A stretch of DNA of 64,000 bases, from assembly GCA_039566865.1 (NCBI GenBank), contig CM076961.1, forward strand, positions 10,811,501 through 10,875,500, given 5' to 3'. The first letter of the stretch is position 1, and every line of letters starts with the position of its first letter. Source of the DNA: Aurelia coerulea (Eukaryota; Cnidaria; Scyphozoa; Semaeostomeae; Ulmaridae). A program made the position numbers and the translations under genes. The notes beneath the pieces are model-generated. The model did no database searches. It was not told the origin of the DNA and saw only the letters and a list, made by a program, of their open reading frames with translations. Positions 46,701-61,100 of this stretch are shown piece after piece.

Positions 46701-49700
46701 TGTTTATGCTGTAGGGCTAAAACGAGACTAAAGAAAAGACTATTGTCTATAGTAATATTTCCAAGGATGCTTGCTGCAGCATCGATATAGTGTTTTAAAA
46801 GAAATAACTGGCAGAACTTAAGTTTTAAAGAACGACGAATGCAATACTTTTTATAATATAAATTATAGCTACTAAAGTACGTTAACACACACTTTTTGTG
46901 TTTATTATTTGTTTTCTTTGAGAAAATAAACATTTAATTAATCGATGTTTGTTTATGCAGTAAAGCCTAATTGAAATTAAAGAAAACACTAATGTCTATG
47001 GTAATGTTTCAAATAATGGTTGCTGCATTACTTATATAGTGCTATAAAAGAAATTACTGGCAGAACTAAAGATTTAAAGAACGATGAGTGCAATTCTCTT
47101 TTATTATGAATTATAGCTACTAAAGTACGTTAACCCACACTTTTTGTGTTTATATTTTGTTTTCTTTGAGAAACTAAACATTTAATTAATCGATGTTTGT
47201 TTATGCAGTAAAGCCAAAATTAGACTAAAGAAAACACTAATGTCTATAGTAATGTTTCAAACAATGGTTGCTGCAGCGCTAATATAGTGCTATAAAAGGA
47301 ATTACTGGCAGTACTAAAGTTTTAAAGAACGATGAGTGCAATACTTTTTGTAGTATAAATTGTAGCTACTAAAGTACGTTAATCCACACATTTTGTGTTT
47401 ATATTTTGTTTTCTTTGAGAAAATCAACATCTAATTAATCGATGTTTGTTTATGCAGTAAAGCCAAAATGAGACTAAAGAATACACTAATGTCTATATCA
47501 ATGTTTCCAAGAATGGTTGCTGCAGCACTAATTCAGTGCTATAAAAGAAATTACTGGCAGAACTAAAGATTTAAAGAACGATGAGTGCAATTCTCTTTAT
47601 ATTATGAATTATAGCTACTAAAGTACGTTAATCCACACTTTTTGTGTTTATATTTTGTTTTCTTTGAGAAAATAAACATTTAATTAATCGATGTTTGTTT
47701 ATGCGGTAAAGCCAAAATGAGACTTAGGAAAACACTAATGTCTATAGTAATATTTCAAAGAATCGTTGCTGCAGCACTAATATAGTGATATGAAAAAAGC
47801 TACTGGCAGAACTAGAGTTTTAAAGGACGATGAGTGCAATTCTCTTTATATTATGACTTATAGCTACTAAAGTACGTTAATCCACACTTTTTGTGTTTAT
47901 ATTTTGTTTTCTTTCAGAAAATAAACATTTAATTAATCGATGTTTGTTTATGCTGTAAGGCTAAAACGAGACTAAAGAAAAGATTAATGTCTGTAGTAAT
48001 ATTTCCAAGGATAGTTGCTGCAGCATCGATATAGTGCTTTAAAAGAAATAACTGACAGAACTAAAGTTTTAAAGAACGATGAATGCAATACTTTTTATAA
48101 TATAAATTGTAGCTACTAAAGTACGTTAACACACACTTTTTGTGTTTATTATTTGTTTTTTTTGAGAAAATCAACATCTAATTAATCGATGTTTGTTTAT
48201 GCAGTAAAGCCAAAATTAGACTAAAGAAAACAGTAATGTCTGTGGTAATCTTTCAAACTATGGCTGCTTCAGCACTAATATAGTGCTATTTAGGAAATTA
48301 CTGGCAGAACTAAAGTTTTAAAGAACGATGAGTGCAATACTTTCTATAATATAAATTGTAGCTACTACAGTAAGTTAACGCACACTTTTTGTGTTTATTG
48401 TTTGTTTTCTTTGAGAAAATCAACATCTAATTAATCGATGTTTGTTTATGCAGTAAAGCCAAATTGAAATTAAAGAAAACACCAATGTCTATGGTAATGT
48501 TTCAAATAATGGTTGCTGCATTACTTATATAGTGCTATAAAAGTAATTACTGGCAGAACTAAAGTTTTAAAGAACGATGAGTGCAATTCTCTTTTTATTA
48601 TGAATTATAGCTACTAAAGTACGATAAACCACACTTTTTGTAATTATATTTTGTTTTCTTTGAGAAAATAAACATTTAATTAATCGATGTTTGTTTAGGC
48701 TGTATTTCTAAAATGAGACTAAAGAAAAAATTAATGTCTATAGTAATATTTCCAAGGATGGTTGCTGCAGCATCGATATAATGTTTTAAAAGAAATAACT
48801 GGCAGAACTAAAGTTTTAAAGAACGATGAATGCAATACTTTTTATAATATAAATTGTAGCTACTAAAGTACGTTAACACACACTTTTTGTGTTTATTATT
48901 TGTTTTTTTTTTGAGAAAATCAACATCTAATTAATCGATGTTTGTTTATGCAGTAAAGCCAAAATTAGACTAAAGAAAACACTAATGTCTATAGTAATGT
49001 TTCAAACAATGGTTGCTGCAGCGCTAATATAGTGCTATAAAAGGAATTACTGGCAGTACTAAAGTTTTAAAGAACGATGAGTGCAATACTTTTTGTAGTA
49101 TAAATTGTAGCTACTAAAGTACGTTAATCCACACATTTTGTGTTTATATTTTGTTTTCTTTGAGAAAATCAACATCTAATTAATCGATGTTTGTTTATGC
49201 AGTAAAGCCAAAATGAGACTTAAGAAAACACTAATGTCTATATCAATGTTTCCAAGAATGGTTGCTGCAGCACTAATTTAGTGCTATAAAAGAAATTACT
49301 GGCAGAACTAAAGATTTAAAGAACGATGAGTGCAATTCTCTTTTATTATGAATTATAGCTACTAAAGTACGTTAACCCACACTTTTTGTGTTTATATTTT
49401 GTTTTCTTTGAGAAACTAAACATTTAATTAATCGATGTTTGTTTATGCAGTAAAGCCAAAATGAGACTAAAGAATACACTAATGTCTATATCAATGTTTC
49501 CAAGAATGGTTGCTGCAGCACTAATTCAGTGCTATAAAAGAAATTACTGGCAGAACTAAAGATTTAAAGAACGATGAGTGCAATTCTCTTTTTATTATGA
49601 ATTATAGCTACTAAAGTACGTTAATCCACACTTTTTGTGTTTATATTTTGTTTTCTTTGAGAAAATAAACATTTAATTAATCGATGTTTGTTTATGCGGT

Positions 49701-52700
49701 AAAGCCAAAATGAGACTTAGGAAAACACTAATGTCTATAGTAATATTTCAAAGAATCGTTGCTGCAGCACTAATATAGTGATATGAAAAAAGCTACTGGC
49801 AGAACTAGAGTTTTAAAGGACGATGAGTGCAATTCTCTTTATATTATGACTTATAGCTACTAAAGTACGTTAATCCACACTTTTTGTGTTTATATTTTGT
49901 TTTCTTTCAGAAAATCAACATCTAATTAATCGATGTTTGTTTATGCAGTAAAGCCAAAATTAGACTAAAGAAAACACTAATGTCTGTGGTAATCTTTCAA
50001 ACTATGGCTGCTTCAGCACTAATATAGTGCTATTAAGGAAATTACTGGCAGAACTAAAGTTTTAAAGAACGATGAGTGCAATACTTTCTATAATATAAAT
50101 TGTAGCTACTACAGTAAGTTAACGCACACTTTTTGTGTTTATTATTTGTTTTCTTTGAGAAAATCAACATCTAATTAATCGATGTTTGTTTATGCAGTAA
50201 AGCCTAATTGAAATTAAAGAAAACACCAATGTCTATATCAATGTTTCCAAGAATGGTTGCTGCAGCACTTATTTAGTGCTATAAAAGAAATTACTGGCAG
50301 AACTAAAGATTTAAAGAACGATGAGTGCAATTCTCTTTTTATTATGAATTATAGCTACTAAAGTACGTTAACCCACACTTTTTGTGTTTATATTTTGTTT
50401 TCTTTGAGAAACTAAACATTTAATTAATCGATGTTTGTTTATGCAGTAAAGCCAAAATGAGACTAAAGAATACACTAATGTCTATATCAATGTTTCCAAG
50501 AATGGTTGCTGCAGCACTAATTCAGTGCTATAAAAGAAATTACTGGCAGAACTAAAGATTTAAAGAACGATGAGTGCAATTCTCTTTTTATTATGAATTA
50601 TAGCTACTAAAGTACGTTAATCCACACATTTTGTGTTTATATTTTGTTTTCTTTGAGAAAATCAACATCTAATTAATCGATGTTTGTTTATGCAGTAAAG
50701 CCAAAATGAGACTTAAGAAAACACTAATGTCTATATCAATGTTTCCAAGAATGGTTGCTGCAGCACTAATTTAGTGCTATAAAAGAAATTACTGGCAGAA
50801 CTAAAGATTTAAAGAACGATGAGTGCAATTCTCTTTTATTATGAATTATAGCTACTAAAGTACGTTAACCCACACTTTTTGTGTTTATATTTTGTTTTCT
50901 TTGAGAAACTAAACATTTAATTAATCGATGTTTGTTTATGCAGTAAAGCCAAAATGAGACTAAAGAATACACTAATGTCTATATCAATGTTTCCAAGAAT
51001 GGTTGCTGCAGCACTAATTCAGTGCTATAAAAGAAATTACTGGCAGAACTAAAGATTTAAAGAACGATGAGTGCAATTCTCTTTTTATTATGAATTATAG
51101 CTACTAAAGTACGTTAATCCACACTTTTTGTGTTTATATTTTGTTTTCTTTGAGAAAATAAACATTTAATTAATCGATGTTTGTTTATGCGGTAAAGCCA
51201 AAATGAGACTTAGGAAAACACTAATGTCTATAGTAATATTTCAAAGAATCGTTGCTGCAGCACTAATATAGTGCTATAAAAGGAATTACTGGCAGTACTA
51301 AAGTTTTAAAGAACGATGAAGGCAATTCTCTTTATATTATGACTTATAGCTACTAAAGTACGTTAATCCACACTTTTTGTGTTTATATTTTGTTTTCTTT
51401 CAGAAAATCAACATCTAATTAATCGATGTTTGTTTATGCAGTAAAGCCAAAATTAGACTAAAGAAAACACTAATGTCTGTGGTAATCTTTCAAACTATGG
51501 CTGCTTCAGCACTAATATAGTGCTATTAAGGAAATTACTGGCAGAACTAAAGTTTTAAAGAACGATGAGTGCAATACTTTCTATAATATAAATTGTAGCT
51601 ACTACAGTAAGTTAACGCACACTTTTTGTGTTTATTATTTGTTTTCTTTGAGAAAATCAACATCTAATTAATCGATGTTTGTTTATGCAGTAAAGCCTAA
51701 TTGAAATTAAAGAAAACACCAATGTCTATATCAATGTTTCCAAGAATGGTTGCTGCAGCACTTATTTAGTGCTATAAAAGAAATTACTGGCAGAACTAAA
51801 GATTTAAAGAACGATGAGTGCAATTCTCTTTTTATTATGAATTATAGCTACTAAAGTACGTTAACCCACACTTTTTGTGTTTATATTTTGTTTTCTTTGA
51901 GAAACTAAACATTTAATTAATCGATGTTTGTTTATGCAGTAAAGCCAAAATGAGACTAAAGAATACACTAATGTCTATATCAATGTTTCCAAGAATGGTT
52001 GCTGCAGCACTAATTCAGTGCTATAAAAGAAATTACTGGCAGAACTAAAGATTTAAAGAACGATGAGTGCAATTCTCTTTTTATTATGAATTATAGCTAC
52101 TAAAGTACGTTAATCCACACTTTTTGTGTTTATATTTTGTTTTCTTTGAGAAAATAAACATTTAATTAATCGATGTTTGTTTATGCGGTAAAGCCAAAAT
52201 GAGACTTAGGAAAACACTAATGTCTATAGTAATATTTCAAAGAATCGTTGCTGCAGCACTAATATAGTGATATGAAAAAAGCTACTGGCAGAACTAGAGT
52301 TTTAAAGGACGATGAGTGCAATTCTCTTTATATTATGACTTATAGCTACTAAAGTACGTTAATCCACACTTTTTGTGTTTATATTTTGTTTTCTTTCAGA
52401 AAATAAACATTTAATTAATCGATGTTTGTTTATGCTGTAAGGCTAAAACGAGACTAAAGAAAAGATTAATGTCTGTAGTAATATTTCCAAGGATAGTTGC
52501 TGCAGCATCGATATAGTGCTTTAAAAGAAATAACTGACAGAACTAAAGTTTTAAAGAACGATGAATGCAATACTTTTTATAATATAAATTGTAGCTACTA
52601 AAGTACGTTAACACACACTTTTTGTGTTTATTATTTGTTTTTTTTGAGAAAATCAACATCTAATTAATCGATGTTTGTTTATGCAGTAAAGCCAAAATTA

Positions 52701-55700
52701 GACTAAAGAAAACACTAATGTCTGTGGTAATCTTTCAAACTATGGCTGCTTCAGCACTAATATAGTGCTATTAAGGAAATTACTGGCAGAACTAAAGTTT
52801 TAAAGAACGATGAGTGCAATACTTTCTATAATATAAATTGTAGCTACTACAGTAAGTTAACGCACACTTTTTGTGTTTATTATTTGTTTTCTTTCAGAAA
52901 ATAAACATTTAATTAATCGATGTTTGTTTATGCAGTAAAGCCAAAATGAGACTTAAGAAAACACTAATGTCTATATCAATGTTTCCAAGAATGGTTGCTG
53001 CAGCACTAATTTAGTGCTATAAAAGAAATTACTGGCAGAACTAAAGATTTAAAGAACGATGAGTGCAATTCTCTTTTATTATGAATTATAGCTACTAAAG
53101 TACGTTAACCCACACTTTTTGTGTTTATATTTTGTTTTCTTTGAGGAACTAAACATTTAATTAATCGATGTTTGTTTATGCAGTAAAGCCAAAATGAGAC
53201 TAAAGAATACACTAATGTCTATATCAATGTTTCCAAGAATGGTTGCTGCAGCACTAATTCAGTGCTATAAAAGAAATTACTGGCAGAACTAAAGATTTAA
53301 AGAACGATGAGTGCAATTCTCTTTTTATTATGAATTATAGCTACTAAAGTACGTTAATCCACACTTTTTGTGTTTATATTTTGTTTTCTTTGAGAAAATA
53401 AACATTTAATTAATCGATGTTTGTTTATGCGGTAAAGCCAAAATGAGACTTATGAAAACACTAATGTCTATAGTAATATTTCAAAGAATCGTTGCTGCAG
53501 CACTAATATAGTGATATGAAAAAAGCTACTGGCAGAACTAGAGTTTTAAAGGACGATGAGTGCAATTCTCTTTATATTATGACTTATAGCTACTAAAGTA
53601 CGTTAATCCACACTTTTTGTGTTTATATTTTGTTTTCTTTCAGAAAATAAACATTTAATTAATCGATGTTTGTTTATGCTGTAAGGCTAAAACGAGACTA
53701 AAGAAAAGATTAATGTCTGTAGTAATATTTCCAAGGATAGTTGCTGCAGCATCGATATAGTGCTTTAAAAGAAATAACTGACAGAACTAAAGTTTTAAAG
53801 AACGATGAATGCAATACTTTTTATAATATAAATTGTAGCTACTAAAGTACGTTAATCCACACTTTTTGTGTTTATATTTTGTTTTCTTTGAGAAAATCAA
53901 CATCTAATTAATCGATGTTTGTTTATGCAGTAAAGCCAAAATTAGACTAAAGAAAACAGTAATGTCTGTGGTAATCTTTCAAACTATGGCTGCTTCAGCA
54001 CTAATATAGTGCTATTTAGGAAATTACTGGCAGAACTAAAGTTTTAAAGAACGATGAGTGCAATACTTTCTATAATATAAATTGTAGCTACTACAGTAAG
54101 TTAACGCACACTTTTTGTGTTTATTGTTTGTTTTCTTTGAGAAAATCAACATCTAATTAATCGATGTTTGTTTATGCAGTAAAGCCAAATTGAAATTAAA
54201 GAAAACACCAATGTCTATGGTAATGTTTCAAATAATGGTTGCTGCATTACTTATATAGTGCTATAAAAGTAATTACTGGCAGAACTAAAGTTTTAAAGAA
54301 CGATGAGTGCAATACTCTTTATATTATGAATTATAGCTACTAAAGTACGTTAATCCAAACTTTTTGTGTTTATATTTTGTTTTCTTTGAGAAAATGAACA
54401 TTTAATTAATCAATGTTTGTTTATGCAGTAAAGCCAAAATGAGACTTAAGAAAACACTAATGTCTATATCAATGTTTCCAAGAATGGTTGCTGCAGCACT
54501 TATTTAGTGCTATAAAAGAAATTACTGGCAGAACTAAAGATTTAAAGAACGATGAGTGCAATTCTCTTTTTATTATGAATTATAGCTACTAAAGTACGAT
54601 AAACCACACTTTTTGTAATTATATTTTGTTTTCTTTGAGAAAATAAACATTTAATTAATCGATGTTTGTTTAGGCTGTATTTCTAAAATGAGACTAAAGA
54701 AAAAATTAATGTCTATAGTAATATTTCCAAGGATGGTTGCTGCAGCATCGATATAATGTTTTAAAAGAAATAACTGGCAGAACTAAAGTTTTAAAGAACG
54801 ATGAATGCAATACTTTTTATAATATAAATTGTAGCTACTAAAGTACGTTAACACACACTTTTTGTGTTTATTATTTGTTTTTTTTTTGAGAAAATCAACA
54901 TCTAATTAATCGATGTTTGTTTATGCAGTAAAGCCAAAATGAGACTTAAGAAAACACTAATGTCTATATCAATGTTTCCAAGAATGGTTGCTGCAGCACT
55001 AATTTAGTGCTATAAAAGAAATTACTGGCAGAACTAAAGATTTAAAGAACGATGAGTGCAATTCTCTTTTATTATGAATTATAGCTACTAAAGTACGTTA
55101 ACCCACACTTTTTGTGTTTATATTTTGTTTTCTTTGAGAAACTAAACATTTAATTAATCGATGTTTGTTTATGCGGTAAAGCCAAAATGAGACTTAGGAA
55201 AACACTAATGTCTATAGTAATATTTCAAAGAATCGTTGCTGCAGCACTAATATAGTGATATGAAAAAAGCTACTGGCAGAACTAGAGTTTTAAAGGACGA
55301 TGAGTGCAATTCTCTTTATATTATGACTTATAGCTACTAAAGTACGTTAATCCACACTTTTTGTGTTTATATTTTGTTTTCTTTCAGAAAATAAACATTT
55401 AATTAATCGATGTTTGTTTATGCTGTAAGGCTAAAACGAGACTAAAGAAAAGATTAATGTCTGTAGTAATATTTCCAAGGATAGTTGCTGCAGCATCGAT
55501 ATAGTGCTTTAAAAGAAATAACTGACAGAACTAAAGTTTTAAAGAACGATGAATGCAATACTTTTTATAATATAAATTGTAGCTACTAAAGTACGTTAAT
55601 CCACACTTTTTGTGTTTATTATTTGTTTTTTTTGAGAAAATCAACATCTAATTAATCGATGTTTGTTTATGCAGTAAAGCCAAAATTAGACTAAAGAAAA

Positions 55701-58143
55701 CAGTAATGTCTGTGGTAATCTTTCAAACTATGGCTGCTGCAGCACTAATATAGTGCTATAAAAGGAATTACTGGCAGTACTAAAGTTTTAAAGAACGATG
55801 AGTGCAATACTTTTTGTAGTATAAATTGTAGCTACTAAAGTACGTTAATCCACACATTTTGTGTTTATATTTTGTTTTCTTTGAGAAAATCAACATCTAA
55901 TTAATCGATGTTTGTTTATGCAGTAAAGCCAAAATGAGACTTAAGAAAACACTAATGTCTATATCAATGTTTCCAAGAATGGTTGCTGCAGCACTAATTT
56001 AGTGCTATAAAAGAAATTACTGGCAGAACTAAAGATTTAAAGAACGATGAGTGCAATTCTCTTTTATTATGAATTATAGCTACTAAAGTACGTTAACCCA
56101 CACTTTTTGTGTTTATATTTTGTTTTCTTTGAGAAACTAAACATTTAATTAATCGATGTTTGTTTATGCGGTAAAGCCAAAATGAGACTTAGGAAAACAC
56201 TAATGTCTATAGTAATATTTCAAAGAATCGTTGCTGCAGCACTAATATAGTGATATGAAAAAAGCTACTGGCAGAACTAGAGTTTTAAAGGACGATGAGT
56301 GCAATTCTCTTTATATTATGACTTATAGCTACTAAAGTACGTTAATCCACACTTTTTGTGTTTATATTTTGTTTTCTTTCAGAAAATCAACATCTAATTA
56401 ATCGATGTTTGTTTATGCAGTAAAGCCAAAATTAGACTAAAGAAAACACTAATGTCTGTGGTAATCTTTCAAACTATGGCTGCTTCAGCACTAATATAGT
56501 GCTATTAAGGAAATTACTGGCAGAACTAAAGTTTTAAAGAACGATGAGTGCAATACTTTCTATAATATAAATTGTAGCTACTACAGTAAGTTAACGCACA
56601 CTTTTTGTGTTTATTATTTGTTTTCTTTGAGAAAATCAACATCTAATTAATCGATGTTTGTTTATGCAGTAAAGCCTAATTGAAATTAAAGAAAACACCA
56701 ATGTCTATATCAATGTTTCCAAGAATGGTTGCTGCAGCACTTATTTAGTGCTATAAAAGAAATTACTGGCAGAACTAAAGATTTAAAGAACGATGAGTGC
56801 AATTCTCTTTTTATTATGAATTATAGCTACTAAAGTACGTTAACCCACACTTTTTGTGTTTATATTTTGTTTTCTTTGAGAAACTAAACATTTAATTAAT
56901 CGATGTTTGTTTATGCAGTAAAGCCAAAATGAGACTAAAGAATACACTAATGTCTATATCAATGTTTCCAAGAATGGTTGCTGCAGCACTAATTCAGTGC
57001 TATAAAAGAAATTACTGGCAGAACTAAAGATTTAAAGAACGATGAGTGCAATTCTCTTTTTATTATGAATTATAGCTACTAAAGTACGTTAATCCACACT
57101 TTTTGTGTTTATATTTTGTTTTCTTTGAGAAAATAAACATTTAATTAATCGATGTTTGTTTATGCGGTAAAGCCAAAATGAGACTTAGGAAAACACTAAT
57201 GTCTATAGTAATATTTCAAAGAATCGTTGCTGCAGCACTAATATAGTGATATGAAAAAAGCTACTGGCAGAACTAGAGTTTTAAAGGACGATGAGTGCAA
57301 TTCTCTTTATATTATGACTTATAGCTACTAAAGTACGTTAATCCACACTTTTTGTGTTTATATTTTGTTTTCTTTCAGAAAATAAACATTTAATTAATCG
57401 ATGTTTGTTTATGCTGTAAGGCTAAAACGAGACTAAAGAAAAGATTAATGTCTGTAGTAATATTTCCAAGGATAGTTGCTGCAGCATCGATATAGTGCTT
57501 TAAAAGAAATAACTGACAGAACTAAAGTTTTAAAGAACGATGAATGCAATACTTTTTATAATATAAATTGTAGCTACTAAAGTACGTTAACACACACTTT
57601 TTGTGTTTATTATTTGTTTTTTTTGAGAAAATCAACATCTAATTAATCGATGTTTGTTTATGCAGTAAAGCCAAAATTAGACTAAAGAAAACACTAATGT
57701 CTGTGGTAATCTTTCAAACTATGGCTGCTTCAGCACTAATATAGTGCTATTAAGGAAATTACTGGCAGAACTAAAGTTTTAAAGAACGATGAGTGCAATA
57801 CTTTCTATAATATAAATTGTAGCTACTACAGTAAGTTAACGCACACTTTTTGTGTTTATTATTTGTTTTCTTTGAGAAAATCAACATCTAATTAATCGAT
57901 GTTTGTTTATGCAGTAAAGCCAAATTGAAATTAAAGAAAACACCAATGTCTATATCAATGTTTCCAAGAATGGTTGCTGCAGCACTTATTTAGTGCTATA
58001 AAAGAAATTACTGGCAGAACTAAAGATTTAAAGAACGATGAGTGCAATTCTCTTTTTATTATGAATTATAGCTACTAAAGTACGTTAACCCACACTTTTT
58101 GTGTTTATATTTTGTTTTCTTTGAGAAAATAAACATTTAATTA
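43701..58143. repeat. Distal shuffled satellite with GCGGTAAAGCC marker
   Basis: About 58 monomers. The marker unit with GCGGTAAAGCC, GACTTAGGAAAAC and AGAATCGTTG occurs with GCGG at 43718, 47703, 49696, 51189, 52185, 53429, 55173, 56168 and 57164. Spacings are 16, 8, 6, 4, 5, 7, 4 and 4 monomers. It is usually preceded by units with GAATACAC or GAGAAACTAAAC. Units with CTGTGGTAATCTTTC and GTAAGT (near 48230, 49970, 51470, 52720, 53960, 56450, 57700) are the closest noncoding relatives of the coding type but have ATATAGTGC, so the frame closes. A run of A (AATATAAAAAAAAAAAC) at about 46217 looks like slippage. No gene is visible. Confidence 0.88.
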
Positions 58144-61100
58144 ATCGATGTTTGTTTAGGCTGTATTTCTAAAATGAGACTAAAGAAAAAACTAATGTCT
58201 ATAGTAATATTTCCAAGAAATGTTGCTGCAGCAGTAATATAGTGCTTTAAAAGAAATAACTGGCAGAACAAAAGTATTAAAGAACGATGAGTGCAATACT
58301 CTTTATATTATGAATTATAGCTACTAAAGTACGTTAACACACACTTTTTGTGTTTATTATTTGTTTTCTTTGAGAAAATAAACATTTAATTAATCGATGT
58401 TTGTTTATGCAGTAAAGCCAAATTGAAATTAAAGAAAACACTAGTGTCTATGGTAATGTTTCAAACAATGGTTGCTGCAGCACTAATATAGTGCTATAAA
58501 AGTAATTACTGGCAGAACTAAAGTTTTAAAGAACGATTAGTGCTATACTTTTTATAATATATATTGTAGCTACTAAAGTACGTTAATCCACACTTTTTGT
58601 GTTTATATTTTGTTTTCTTTGAGAAAAAAAACATTTAATTAATCGATGTTTGTTTATGCAGTAAAGCCAAATTGAAATTAAAGAAAACACTAATGTCTAT
58701 GGTAATGTTTCAAATAATGGTTGCTGCATTACTTATATAGTGCTATAAAAGTAATTACTGGCAGAACTAAAGTTTTAAAGAACGATGAGTGCAATAGTCT
58801 TTATATTATGAATTATAGCTACTAAAGTACGTTAATCCACACTTTTTGTGTTTATATTTTGTTTTCTTTGATAAAATAAACATTTAATTAATCGATGTTT
58901 GTTTAGGCTGTATTTCTAAAATGAGACTAAAGAAAAAACTAATGTCTATAGTAATATTTCCAAGAAATGTTGCTGCAGCAGTAATATAGTGCTTTAAAAG
59001 AAATAACTGGCAGAACAAAAGTATTAAAGAACGATGAGTGCAATACTCTTTATATTATGAATTATAGCTACTAAAGTACGTTAATCCACACTCTTTGTGT
59101 TTATATTTTGTTTTCTTTGAGAAAATAAACATTTAATTAATCAATGTTTGTTTATGCAGTAAAGCCAAAATGAGACTTAAGAAAACACTAATGTCTATGG
59201 TAATGTTTCAAATAATGGTTGCTGCATTACTTATATAGTGCTATAAAAGTAATTACTGGCAGAACTAAAGTTTTAAAGAACGATGAGTGCAATACTCTTT
59301 ATATTATGAATTATAGCTACTAAAGTACGTTAATCCACACTTTTTGTGTTTATATTTTGTTTTCTTTGAGAAAATAAACATTTAATTAATCGATGTTTGT
59401 TTTGGCTGTATTTCTAAAATGAGACTAAAGAAAAAACTAATGTCTATAGTAATATTTCCAAGAATGGTTGCTGCAGCAGTAATATAGTGCTTTAAAAGAA
59501 ATAACTGGCAGAACTAAAGTATTAAAGAACGATGAGTGCAATACTCTTTATATTATGAATTATAGCTACTAAAGTACGTTAATCCACATGTTTTGTGTTT
59601 ATATTTTGTTTTCTTTGAGAAAATAAACATTTAATTAATCGATGTTTGTTTAGGCTGTATTTCTAAAATGAGACTAAAGAAAAAACTAATGTCTATAGTA
59701 ATATTTCCAAGAATGGTTGCTGCAGCAGTAATATAGTGCTTTAAAAGAAATAACTAGCAGAACAAAAGTATTAAAGAACGATGAGTGCAATACTCTTTAT
59801 ATTATGAATTATAGCTACTAAAGTACGTTAACCCACACTTTTTGTGTTTATATTTTGTTTTCTTTGAGAAAATAAACATTTAATTAATCGATGTTTGTTT
59901 AGGCTGTATTTCTAAAATGAGACTAAAGAAAAAACTAATGTCTATAGTAATATTTCCAAGAAATGTTGCTGCAGCAGTAATATAGTGCTTTAAAAGAAAT
60001 AACTGGCAGAACAAAAGTATTAAAGAACGATGAGTGCAATACTCTTTATATTATGAATTATAGCTACTAAAGTACGTTAATCCACACTCTTTGTGTTTAT
60101 ATTTTGTTTTCTTTGAGAAAATAAACATTTAATTAATCAATGTTTGTTTATGCAGTAAAGCCAAAATGAGACTTAAGAAAACACTAATGTCTATGGTAAT
60201 GTTTCAAATAATGGTTGCTGCATTACTTATATAGTGCTATAAAAGTAATTACTGGCAGAACTAAAGTTTTAAAGAACGATGAGTGCAATACTCTTTATAT
60301 TATGAATTATAGCTACTAAAGTACGTTAATCCACACTTTTTGTGTTTATATTTTGTTTTCTTTGAGAAAATAAACATTTAATTAATCGATGTTTGTTTAG
60401 GCTGTATTTCTAAAATGAGACTAAAGAAAAAACTAATGTCTATAGTAATATTTCCAAGAATGGTTGCTGCAGCAGTAATATAGTGCTTTAAAAGAAATAA
60501 CTGGCAGAACAAAAGTATTAAAGAACGATGAGTGCAATACTCTTTATATTATGAATTATAGCTACTAAAGTACGTTAACCCACACTTTTTGTGTTTATAT
60601 TTTGTTTTCTTTGAGAAAATAAACATTTAATTAATCGATGTTTGTTTAGGCTGTATTTCTAAAATGAGACTAAAGAAAAAACTAATGTCTATAGTAATAT
60701 TTCCAAGAAATGTTGCTGCAGCAGTAATATAGTGCTTTAAAAGAAATAACTGGCAGAACAAAAGTATTAAAGAACGATGAGTGCAATACTCTTTATATTA
60801 TGAATTATAGCTACTAAAGTACGTTAATCCACACTCTTTGTGTTTATATTTTGTTTTCTTTGAGAAAATAAACATTTAATTAATCAATGTTTGTTTATGC
60901 AGTAAAGCCAAAATGAGACTTAAGAAAACACTAATGTCTATGGTAATGTTTCAAATAATGGTTGCTGCATTACTTATATAGTGCTATAAAAGTAATTACT
61001 GGCAGAACTAAAGTTTTAAAGAACGATGAGTGCAATACTCTTTATATTATGAATTATAGCTACTAAAGTACGTTAATCCACACTTTTTGTGTTTATATTT

